A stretch of 6,234 nucleotides of DNA from JASFRI01 sp050115015 (GCA_050115015.1 JASFRI010000258.1:1-6234), one strand, 5' to 3'; shown: positions 1 to 5,577, numbered from the stretch's first letter. Program-made: numbers and translations. Notes: a model not told the origin generated them from the sequence alone.

Positions 1-1601
1 AGGGGCAGCCGGGCGAGGACCCAGGGCCTCCTCCCCGCGTGGCGGGCCGTCTCCAGCACCCGCGCCGCCAGCGACGGTCGGGGCGCCCCGCCGGCCTGAT
101 CCCACCGGTAGAGGGTCGGACCGGCCCGGAGCCGGGAGGGGGAGAGATCCACCGCCGCCAGCGAGGGGATCAGCGTCAGGGACACGACCAGCGAGGCCAG
201 CAGCGAGAAGCAGACGGTGATCGCCTGGTCGAAGAACAGCTGGCCGGCGATGCCGCGCACGAACACGATGGGGAAGAAGACACAGACGGTGGTCAGCGTG
301 GACGCCGTGACCGCCCCGGCGACCTCCCCGGCGCCCCGGACCGCGGCGTCCCGCCGCGAGGCACCGGAGCGGCGATGACGGTCGATGGCCTCCAGCACGA
401 CGATGGAGTTGTCCACCAGCATCCCGACGCCGAGGGCGAGCCCTCCCAGCGACATGATGTTCAGGGTGACGCCGAACTGCCGCATCGGCAGGAACGTCGC
501 CGCGATCGAGGCGGGGATGGAGACCGCGATGATGGCCGTCGAGGCGGGGTCCCTCAGGAAGAAGTACAGCACCAGGATCGCCAGCGCGCCGCCGAGCAGC
601 GCCGCCGACCAGACCTGCCCGATGGCATCGGCGATGTAGCGGGACTGGTCGTCCAGCAGCACGAGCTCGAGGTCCGCCGGAAGCTCCTCCCTCAGGGGCG
701 CGAGGCCGGCGCGGATCGCCTCCGCCACGGCGACGGTGTTCGCCGACCCTTCCCGGTGGAGCGAGAGCTCCACCACCTCCTCGCCGGCGCGCCGGGTGAT
801 CTCGTCGCGGTCCCGGTGGCCCCGGACCACCCGGGCCACGTCGTCCACACGCACACGCCGGCCCCCGGACTCGCGGATCACCGTCCGCCGGAGCTGGTCG
901 AGGTCCTCGAACTCGTGGAGCGTCCTCACGAGGTAGACGGCGTTGAAGTCCCGGAGGGTGCCCCCGGGCTGGTTCACGTTCTCCGACTGCAGGGCCTGGG
1001 CGAGGTCCCCCAGGGTCAGCCCGAAGGCGGCGAGGCGCTCCTCGTCGGCCTCCACCTGGATCTCCGGGGACATCCCGCCGCGGACCTTGACGGCGGCGAC
1101 TCCGGCGATCGCCTCGATCCGGGGCTTGAGCCAGCGCTCCGCCAGCTGGCGCAGATCGCCGAGGGGACGATCCCCCGCCAGCGCCAGGCGGACGATGGGA
1201 TCCAGCGACGGGTCGTAGCGCAGGACCCGGGGGGGCTCCGCCTCGCGGGGGAGCTGCACCAGGCCGAGCTTCTCCCGGACGTCCAGGGCGGCGAACTCCA
1301 TCTTACGGGCCCAGTCGAACTCGAGGATCACCTCGGAGATGCCGGGGCGCGACACCGAGCGCATCTCCCGGACCCCGGCGGTCACCCCGACCGCCTCCTC
1401 CACGGGCCGGGTGACGAACTGCTCCACGGACACCGGGGCGGCGTCGGGATAGACCGTCTGGATGGTCAGCGTGGGGTAGGAGAGGTCGGGCAGGAGGTCC
1501 ACGGGGAGCCGCATGGCCGAGAGCACGCCGAAGATCGCAACGGCGAGGGCGCCCATCAGGGTCGTGATCGGGCGGCGGACGGACAGGGCGGGAAGGGACA
1601 G
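1..1601 (-). CDS. RND family efflux permease (AcrB/HAE1-like), N-terminal half, cut by window edge
   Basis: Inner-membrane proton-driven efflux pump subunit; it would export drugs, lipophilic compounds or metabolites through a tripartite complex with the adaptor encoded just upstream. About 533 residues are visible of a family length near 1,000-1,050. Seen: the N-terminal SVRRPITTLM opening and first membrane segment (about residues 12-32), LPDLSYPTLTI (about 36-46), the periplasmic porter region (about 45-330), then several membrane segments from about 330. The conserved TM4 motif GVGMLVDNSIVVLEAI has VDNS at about 396-399, so the first of the two proton-relay aspartates of AcrB is present and the second position is Asn. 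The last visible residues lie after TM6. No ATG or GTG lies at a sensible place: CTG at 1601-1599 has GGAGGAG six bases upstream and gives a family-typical N-terminus. An in-frame GTG at 1646 has no visible ribosome binding site. Substrate cannot be predicted. Confidence 0.93.
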   Translation of the reverse strand, partial: MSLPALSVRRPITTLMGALAVAIFGVLSAMRLPVDLLPDLSYPTLTIQTVYPDAAPVSVEQFVTRPVEEAVGVTAGVREMRSVSRPGISEVILEFDWARKMEFAALDVREKLGLVQLPREAEPPRVLRYDPSLDPIVRLALAGDRPLGDLRQLAERWLKPRIEAIAGVAAVKVRGGMSPEIQVEADEERLAAFGLTLGDLAQALQSENVNQPGGTLRDFNAVYLVRTLHEFEDLDQLRRTVIRESGGRRVRVDDVARVVRGHRDRDEITRRAGEEVVELSLHREGSANTVAVAEAIRAGLAPLREELPADLELVLLDDQSRYIADAIGQVWSAALLGGALAILVLYFFLRDPASTAIIAVSIPASIAATFLPMRQFGVTLNIMSLGGLALGVGMLVDNSIVVLEAIDRHRRSGASRRDAAVRGAGEVAGAVTASTLTTVCVFFPIVFVRGIAGQLFFDQAITVCFSLLASLVVSLTLIPSLAAVDLSPSRLRAGPTLYRWDQAGGAPRPSLAARVLETARHAGRRPWVLARLP

Positions 1602-1607
1602 GACGTG

Positions 1608-1614
1608 CTCCTCC
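1608..1614 (-). promoter_or_regulatory. Ribosome binding site of the RND permease (supports a CTG start)
   Basis: Minus-strand GGAGGAG lies six bases before CTG 1601-1599. It is the only strong Shine-Dalgarno match near the expected N-terminus. It is why I place the start at CTG rather than at the upstream in-frame GTG (1646-1644) or the internal ATG at codon 16, which would cut into the first membrane segment. Confidence 0.55.
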
Positions 1615-1657
1615 AGCGGAACCGGATCGCGCCCAGGATACCGCACCGGGGGCGCGC

Positions 1658-1677
1658 GAGCGGGCGGGAACCCGCTC
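1658..1677. repeat. Short perfect inverted repeat in the RND leader
   Basis: GAGCGGG (1658-1664) and CCCGCTC (1671-1677) are exact inverted copies around a six-base spacer. They lie about 55 bases upstream of the proposed RND start, on the adaptor-permease transcript. There is no following T-run, so this is not a standard terminator. It could be a leader hairpin or chance in GC-rich DNA. Confidence 0.3.
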
Positions 1678-1747
1678 CCGGCCTGCGAAATGGTCAGAAA
1701 GCAAAAAATGGGCGGGGTTTCGAGGAAATATGCTATTATGGCAATAT

Positions 1748-1829
1748 TGGAGGGGAGGAATCCGAGCGCGTCGCCTTCCCCGTGCCGGGCCTCGGCAGCC
1801 CTTCGGGTTCGCGGCGTTCCTCCCCTCCA
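1748..1829. repeat. 13-base perfect inverted repeat in the adaptor-permease gap
   Basis: TGGAGGGGAGGAA at 1748-1760 is matched exactly by its reverse complement at 1817-1829, with 56 bases between. In the minus-strand transcript the copy at 1829-1817 is purine-rich and resembles a Shine-Dalgarno sequence; the copy at 1760-1748 is its pyrimidine-rich complement. The first copy also forms the loop and inner edges of a separate hairpin (1810-1836), so the two pairings cannot fully form together. No gene is seen in the gap 1602-1841. Confidence 0.6.
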
Positions 1830-1836
1830 CGCCGCG
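1810..1836 (-). terminator. Stem-loop just after the adaptor stop codon (no T-run)
   Basis: CGCGGCGT (1810-1817) pairs with ACGCCGCG (1829-1836), an 8-base perfect GC-rich stem with an 11-base loop. It begins five bases beyond the adaptor stop codon on the minus strand. The position suits an mRNA-stabilising or attenuating hairpin, but no T-run follows, so intrinsic termination is not supported. The loop carries the purine-rich half of the 13-base repeat described separately. Confidence 0.4.
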
Positions 1837-1841
1837 TCGGG

Positions 1842-2927
1842 TCAGGGGGAGGGAAGCGCGATCCGTGCGTCGTCGGCCAGCGCCGGAGCGCCCACCACGA
1901 CGATCGAGGCCCCCGGCTGCAGCGGCCCGTGCCCGTCCAGCACCTCGGCGATCTCGACCCGGTCCCCCTCCTCGAAGCCCAGCCGCACGTGGAGCTCCTC
2001 CACCCGGTCCTTCCCCTCGGGGACCCGGTAGAGCAGCCACCGGCTCCCCTCGGCCACCAGCGCGGGCCGGGGGACCACCAGCGCGTTCTCGTGGGTGTCG
2101 GTCACGATGTCGACCCGCACGAAGGACCCGGGCCGGATCGACGGCGCCCCCGGGACCGCCACGGTGACCTTGACGGTGCCGGTGCCCGGATCCACGGCCG
2201 GGGCGATGCGCTCGATCCGCGCCTGGATCTCCTCGTCGACCGCATCCACCCACACGCGCACGGCGGTGCCCGGCCGTAGCTTCACGGCATGTCGTTCCGG
2301 CACGTTGATGTCCGCGTAGAGGGGCTCCGTGTCGGCGATGTCGAAGATCGGGGTGCCGTCCGAGACGGTGGCCCCGACGTCGAGGTACCGGAGGACCAGG
2401 ATGCCGGCGAAGGGGGCCCGGATCACCGTCCTCGAGAGGTTGAGCTCGGCCAGCTCCGCGGCATGGGCGGCATCGGCGGTCTCCCGGCGCAGGACCTCCA
2501 CCGCCTCGTCGGCCACCATGCCCTCCCGGTTCAGGCTCTCGGAGCGCTCCAGCTCCCGCTGGCGGATCTCGAGGGTGGTGCGGGCGCGATCGTAGGCGAT
2601 CTGCTGCTCGTCGTCCTCCAGGTGGGCGAGAGCCTGGCCCTTCTCCACGCGATCGCCCTCCTCCACGGGCAGGCGGCGGACGACGCCGGCGGTGCGTGCG
2701 GTCACGACGGCGCGCCGCTCGGCACGGAGCGTGGCGCTGGTGGCGTAGAGCTGCGACAGGCTCTCCCGGCGCACCCGGTCCACCTCCACGGGGATGGCGT
2801 CCTCCGGTGCCGTGCCGGCGTCCTCCGCGGGGTTGGCCGCCCGGGGCGTCGACGCGGAGTCACAGCGCACCAGCCCCACCGCCAGGAGGAGGAGAACGGC
2901 GGCCTGCTGGATGGATGCGCGGTTCAC
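1842..2927 (-). CDS. RND efflux periplasmic adaptor (membrane fusion protein, AcrA/MdtA-like)
   Basis: Periplasmic adaptor of 361 residues, a typical family length, linking an RND permease to an outer-membrane channel. Domains in order: N-terminal hydrophobic signal (about 9-20) ending LVRC with Cys22; first half of the lipoyl-like domain (about 70-96, including GVVRRLPVEEGDRVEKGQAL); helical hairpin (about 97-150, rich in Glu, Arg and Leu); second lipoyl half (about 154-190, containing VIRAPFAGIL and the VGATVSDGTPIFDIAD stretch); beta-barrel (about 190-260); membrane-proximal region with SIRPGSFVRV and ALVVPRPAL (about 263-360). GTG at 2927-2925 is chosen because GGGAAGA lies just upstream and the signal sequence follows directly. 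The open frame continues upstream to 4154, but there it is antisense to the DUF1684 gene and has no adaptor similarity. Cys22 may be lipidated, but Arg before it is atypical. The RND gene follows on the same strand. Confidence 0.95.
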   Translation of the reverse strand: MNRASIQQAAVLLLLAVGLVRCDSASTPRAANPAEDAGTAPEDAIPVEVDRVRRESLSQLYATSATLRAERRAVVTARTAGVVRRLPVEEGDRVEKGQALAHLEDDEQQIAYDRARTTLEIRQRELERSESLNREGMVADEAVEVLRRETADAAHAAELAELNLSRTVIRAPFAGILVLRYLDVGATVSDGTPIFDIADTEPLYADINVPERHAVKLRPGTAVRVWVDAVDEEIQARIERIAPAVDPGTGTVKVTVAVPGAPSIRPGSFVRVDIVTDTHENALVVPRPALVAEGSRWLLYRVPEGKDRVEELHVRLGFEEGDRVEIAEVLDGHGPLQPGASIVVVGAPALADDARIALPSP

Positions 2928-2936
2928 TGGGTCTTC

Positions 2937-2950
2937 CCGGAGTCCGGAGT
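2937..2950. repeat. Two tandem copies of CCGGAGT before the adaptor start
   Basis: CCGGAGT occurs twice in immediate tandem (2937-2943 and 2944-2950), ending about ten bases upstream of the adaptor GTG. A TATGCT hexamer (minus strand, 2957-2952) just beyond is the best -10-like match for the adaptor gene, but I see no good -35 partner. The repeat may be chance or part of a regulator site. Confidence 0.25.
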
Positions 2951-2996
2951 GAGCATACCGTATCGCAACCTCCGCCGGCGCATCCAGGGACACCCC

Positions 2997-3025
2997 TTGC
3001 CCGGGAAGTCGGGACGGACTAGAAG
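2997..3025 (+). promoter_or_regulatory. Possible sigma70-type promoter for the DUF1684 gene
   Basis: TTGCCC (2997-3002) and TAGAAG (3020-3025) are separated by exactly 17 bases, each matching four of six consensus positions. Transcription would start near 3032, leaving a leader of about 95 bases before the ATG at 3126. Consensus scanning is weak evidence in DNA this GC-rich. Confidence 0.3.
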
Positions 3026-3034
3026 TGGTCCCGA
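3009..3034. repeat. Operator-like inverted repeat over the putative -10
   Basis: TCGGGAC (3009-3015) and GTCCCGA (3028-3034) are exact inverted copies whose centres are 19 bases apart, about two helical turns. They bracket the TAGAAG hexamer of the possible promoter. This geometry suits a dimeric repressor site, but no regulator gene lies in the window. Confidence 0.35.
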
Positions 3035-3089
3035 AGATCCCCGCGGACGCTCGGGGGAGGAGACGCGGCGAACGCGATGCCCCCTTCGG

Positions 3090-3108
3090 CTCGAAACCGC
3101 TTTTCGAG
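3090..3108 (+). repeat. Leader stem-loop directly before the DUF1684 ribosome binding site
   Basis: CTCGAAA (3090-3096) and TTTCGAG (3102-3108) form a perfect 7-base stem with a five-base loop. It ends a few bases before the purine-rich Shine-Dalgarno tract (3111-3122). It is also a nearly symmetric DNA site, so it could act as RNA structure, as a protein site, or not at all. Confidence 0.35.
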
Positions 3109-3125
3109 AGGGAAGAGGAGGGAAC

Positions 3126-3986
3126 ATGGGGCTGCGACGATGGTGGGCGGTGGGAGCGCTGGTCCTGGGGATGTGCGGCGGTCCCGCCGACCCGGGGTAC
3201 GCGGAGCGCATCCTCCAGCAGCGCGAGGCGCAGGACGTGCGGACGCGGGACGGCGAGACGACGCCCTTCACGCCGGTGGACGTCCGGATGATCCCCGTCG
3301 GGGAGCAGGTCGTCGTGGCTGCCTGCGGTGAGGAGCCCTCGTTCGATCCCGAGGGCGACTGCGACCCGAGGGTGACGCTGCGCTACACCGCGGAGGGGTT
3401 CCGGATCGAGGACGCGGAGGGGGAGCGCGCCGCGGAGGACGTGGTCCCGCTGGGACGCTTCCGCCTGGGCCTGTCCCGGCAGGAGGATCGGGGCCGCATC
3501 CTGGTCCACGATCCGCAGGCTCCGGACCAGCGCGCCTTCGCCGGCTACGCGTGGTTTCCCCCCGACCCGGCCTATCGCTTCGTGGTCGAGGTCCAGCCCT
3601 ACCCCGAGGCGACGCCGACCCGCATGGCGACCACCGCAGGCCTGTTCAAGACGTTCCTGCGCTACGGCCGCGTGCGGTTTCCGGTCGAGGGCCAGGAGCG
3701 CTCGCTCTCGGTCTACCTGTACGAGAGGGCCGATCCGTCGGACCCGGACGCCTTCTTCATCCCCTTCCGGGACGCCACCGCGGGCCGGGAGACCTACCCC
3801 GTCGGACGCTATGCGGGCCTCGAGGTGGACGACGAGGGACGCTGGATCCTCGACTTCAACATGGCCGGGAGCCCCAACTGCGCCTACAACCCGCACTGGA
3901 ACTGCCCGGTGCCGCCGCAGGAGAACGTCCTGGACGTCGCCATCCCCGCCGGCGAGAAGAACTACGAGGGGAGCGGGGGACACTGA
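3126..3986 (+). CDS. Exported DUF1684 family protein
   Basis: Protein of 286 residues, biochemical function unknown. The family is recognised by its C-terminal block: FIPFRDATAGRETYPVGRY (211-229), LDFN (242-245), the cysteine pair in NCAYNPHWNC (251-260), PVPPQEN (261-267) and AGEKNY (275-280). The N-terminus has two arginines, a hydrophobic stretch (6-16) and a plausible signal peptidase I site after GYA (residue 26). Cys17 lacks a proper lipobox. The predicted mature part has four cysteines (67, 79, 252, 260), which fits disulfides outside the cytoplasm. The ATG at 3126 has a strong AGGAGG tract (3116-3121) just upstream. The frame is open further 5' to about 2289, but that part is antisense to the adaptor gene and is not coding. 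The gene is divergent from the efflux genes and may share a control region; a functional link to the pump is speculation. Confidence 0.9.
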   Translation: MGLRRWWAVGALVLGMCGGPADPGYAERILQQREAQDVRTRDGETTPFTPVDVRMIPVGEQVVVAACGEEPSFDPEGDCDPRVTLRYTAEGFRIEDAEGERAAEDVVPLGRFRLGLSRQEDRGRILVHDPQAPDQRAFAGYAWFPPDPAYRFVVEVQPYPEATPTRMATTAGLFKTFLRYGRVRFPVEGQERSLSVYLYERADPSDPDAFFIPFRDATAGRETYPVGRYAGLEVDDEGRWILDFNMAGSPNCAYNPHWNCPVPPQENVLDVAIPAGEKNYEGSGGH

Positions 3987-4004
3987 GCCCCTTTTGGCAG
4001 GTTG

Positions 4005-4234
4005 GCCCGCATGATCCATGAGGGGCAGGCCCCAGAGACTCCTCGGGAACGCCCGACCTGCGTTGGCCGGCCTTGACGGGTCCCTCACCCGCCTGCGGCT
4101 GCCCGCCTCGGTCGGCCATCCCCGAGGCACCTCTGACATCCCGCAGCCTCTCATTCTTCGTCGGTTTCCGCAGATCTTCCGGACTGGGGCCCGGATCGAG
4201 ACCGGTCGACCTGCCCCTCATGAATCATGCGGGC
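4005..4234. mobile_element. MITE-like 230-base element with 25-base terminal inverted repeats
   Basis: The left arm (4005-4029) and right arm (4210-4234) are inverted copies matching at 24 of 25 positions; the only difference is at 4016 against its partner 4223. Each starts GCCCGCATGAT read inward and includes CATGAGGGGCAGG. The element sits 18 bases after the DUF1684 stop and reaches the stop codon of the convergent DUF488 gene, where it provides the third base of TAG. Inside I see no transposase fragment and no convincing reading frame, but there are shorter inverted repeats: CCTCGGG 4041-4047 with CCCGAGG 4121-4127, and CGGGT/ACCCG around 4077-4090. No target-site duplication is visible (flanks GTTG and TAGA). 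It could be a non-autonomous derivative of an insertion sequence or a structured intergenic repeat. I cannot name its family from sequence alone. Confidence 0.65.
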
Positions 4235-4704
4235 TAGAAGAGGCGGCGCTGCGGGCCGGAGGGCCGGTGCTCCCGGTGCTCGCCCGGGTCCAGGAGGTGG
4301 GTGACCCGCCAGCCGCGATCCCGGAGCGCGTCGGCGATGTGTGCCCGGTGGCAGTCGCGGGGCTCCCGCTCGGCACAGAGGACCGTCGTGGTCGACGAGT
4401 CCGCCAGCTCCTCGAGGAGCTGGAGCCCCTGCCGGAAGGGCTCGGTCGCCATGTAGGTCTCGTAGCTCCCGTCGAGCATCCCCCCGAGCTGCTGCCCCAG
4501 GTGGTGGTAGATGATGCCGTGCCGCAGCAGGAACCCCCGGAACTCGCCGCGGTTGAAATGGGGGTGGCGGCGGCTCGAGGGATAGCGCCGCACGTCGACG
4601 AGCGTGCGGATGCCCGCCGGCGCCAGGACCTCCAGCAGCTCCTCGGGGGTCCGGTTGGAGTGACCCACGGTATAGATGCGTCTGGCGCTCGAGGGGTCGC
4701 CCAT
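4234..4704 (-). CDS. DUF488 family protein
   Basis: Small, probably cytoplasmic protein of 156 residues, normal for the family. Seen: YTVGHSNR (11-18), the DVRRYPSSRRHPHF block (37-50), HGIIYHHLGQQLGG (62-75), YETYMATEPFRQGL (81-94) and LCAEREPRDCHR (109-120), all hallmarks of DUF488. The conserved Cys, Glu, Arg and His residues suggest a nucleic-acid or nucleotide-related enzyme, but the activity is not established. ATG at 4704-4702 is preceded by a GGAGGGAGGG tract. It lies 42 bases after the peptidase E stop on the same strand, so co-transcription is likely. The C-terminus ends RRLF, like many family members, so the neighbouring repeat element does not seem to have truncated it. Its TAG stop overlaps the element's outermost base. 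Confidence 0.93.
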   Translation of the reverse strand: MGDPSSARRIYTVGHSNRTPEELLEVLAPAGIRTLVDVRRYPSSRRHPHFNRGEFRGFLLRHGIIYHHLGQQLGGMLDGSYETYMATEPFRQGLQLLEELADSSTTTVLCAEREPRDCHRAHIADALRDRGWRVTHLLDPGEHREHRPSGPQRRLF

Positions 4705-4746
4705 GCACCCTCCCTCCCCGCACCGCTGCCCGCCGGCCGGACGTCC

Positions 4747-5451
4747 TCAGACGAGCAGATCGTCGAGCCGGTCGCCGGTTTGCAGCTCCCGTGGCTCGGC
4801 GCCGCGCCGGAACAGCCGGCCGCCGTTCCGGCCGCCGAGCTCCACCGCCGGCGGGGCGACCCGGAGGATCGCTCCCTCCCGGAGCCCCACCACCGCGGGC
4901 TCGTTCATCTCGTGGAACTCGCGGATGCGCTGCTCGCGGGTCTCCCCCTTGTGGGTCGATCCCGGGTCGGGGTCCAGGTAGTGGCAGTTCACGTTGAACG
5001 GCACGAGGCCGAGGGCCTCGAACCCCGGCGGCTGCACGATGGGCATGTCGTTCGTGGTCTTGATCGTCGGGCAGGCCACGTTGGAGCCGGCGCTGGAGCC
5101 GATGTACGGCATGCCCTCCCCGACGCGGCGCCGGATCGGCTCGAGCAGGCCGACCTCGTAGAGCCGGGCCAGCAGGCGGAACGTGTTTCCCCCCCCGATG
5201 AAGATCGCCTCGGCCTCCTCGACCGCACGGCGCGGGTCATCGGTCTCGTGGACCGAGTCCAGGCGCAGGTCCATCCTGGCGAAGCGCTCGCGGGCGGTCC
5301 CGGCGTACGCCGCCAGGTCCTGCAGGGCGTAGGGGACGAAAAGGACGCTCCTCCGGCCCTCCAGGTGGGCCTGGATCTCCCCCTCGCAGTGGTCCAGGTA
5401 GCCGCTGCCGTGGAGCGTGGAGTTGCTGATCAGCAGGATGGGTCCTCGCAT
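4747..5451 (-). CDS. pepE: Peptidase E (alpha-aspartyl dipeptidase, family S51)
   Basis: Cytoplasmic serine dipeptidase that cleaves peptides with N-terminal aspartate (Asp-X). At 234 residues it is full length. The family opening ILLISNSTLHGSGYLDH (5-21) is followed by FIGGGNTFRLL (84-94), PYIGSSAGSNVACPTIKTTNDMPIV (115-139), ALGLVPFNVNCHYLD (146-160), HKGETREQRI (167-176) and VVGLREG (187-193). The catalytic triad known from E. coli PepE, Ser120-His157-Glu192, falls at exactly those positions here. ATG at 5451-5449 has GGAGGT five bases upstream. An in-frame ATG at 5496 would add 15 residues but has no ribosome binding site and overlaps a -10-like sequence. The open frame further upstream is antisense to the membrane protein gene and is not coding. 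The DUF488 gene follows 42 bases downstream. Confidence 0.96.
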   Translation of the reverse strand: MRGPILLISNSTLHGSGYLDHCEGEIQAHLEGRRSVLFVPYALQDLAAYAGTARERFARMDLRLDSVHETDDPRRAVEEAEAIFIGGGNTFRLLARLYEVGLLEPIRRRVGEGMPYIGSSAGSNVACPTIKTTNDMPIVQPPGFEALGLVPFNVNCHYLDPDPGSTHKGETREQRIREFHEMNEPAVVGLREGAILRVAPPAVELGGRNGGRLFRRGAEPRELQTGDRLDDLLV

Positions 5452-5494
5452 CGCTACCTCCGGATCCGCCCGCTCCGCGGTCGGAACGGCATCC

Positions 5495-5500
5495 ATTGTA
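5495..5500 (-). promoter_or_regulatory. Possible -10 element for the pepE-DUF488 operon
   Basis: Minus-strand TACAAT matches five of six -10 consensus positions and would start transcription about 37 bases before the pepE ATG. The -35 region is poor (TCGCCG at a 16-base spacing, about three of six). The site overlaps the alternative upstream ATG, which argues against that start. Confidence 0.35.
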
Positions 5501-5549
5501 CACGACGTATGGCTTTCGGCGACGCCGGGCCCTAGAGTAAGAACTGCCT

Positions 5550-5566
5550 GCCGGCCGTGGGCCGGC
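5550..5566 (+). repeat. GC stem-loop abutting the ribosome binding site of the membrane protein gene
   Basis: GCCGGCC (5550-5556), a three-base GTG loop, and GGCCGGC (5560-5566) make a perfect 7-base, all-GC hairpin. It ends one base before the GGGGGAG tract that serves the TTG start at 5578. It could lower initiation by crowding the ribosome site. The GTG in its loop (5557) is an in-frame alternative start without its own Shine-Dalgarno. Confidence 0.4.
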
Positions 5567-5577
5567 CGGGGGAGACC

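Noticed and set aside
1810..1836. Rho-independent terminator after the adaptor gene
   Set aside because: The stem is good but no T-run follows on the minus strand, and a same-strand partner gene lies downstream. I list it as a stem-loop with low confidence as a terminator.
1303..2253. Minus-strand open frame of 316 codons overlapping adaptor and permease
   Set aside because: It is in a different frame from both recognised proteins and has Gly, Arg and Pro-rich composition without motifs.
39..2279. Plus-strand open frame of 746 codons across the efflux genes
   Set aside because: It is antisense to the clearly recognisable RND permease and adaptor. Its translation is low-complexity, rich in Arg, Gly, Pro and His as expected of a shadow frame in GC-rich DNA, and shows no family motif.
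2289..3125. Upstream extension of the DUF1684 reading frame on the plus strand
   Set aside because: It is antisense to the adaptor gene. The ATG at 3126 has a strong ribosome site and is followed by a signal peptide.
2928..4154. Upstream extension of the adaptor reading frame on the minus strand
   Set aside because: It runs antisense through the DUF1684 gene and the inverted-repeat element. Adaptor similarity and the signal peptide begin only at the GTG at 2927.
4005..4234. Possible remnant of a transposase gene inside the inverted-repeat element
   Set aside because: None of the reading frames across the interior shows a recognisable transposase motif, and the interior is too short for an autonomous element.
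4018..5535. Plus-strand open frame of 505 codons
   Set aside because: It lies antisense to DUF488 and peptidase E, both recognised by conserved motifs and catalytic residues. Its start lies inside the inverted-repeat element.
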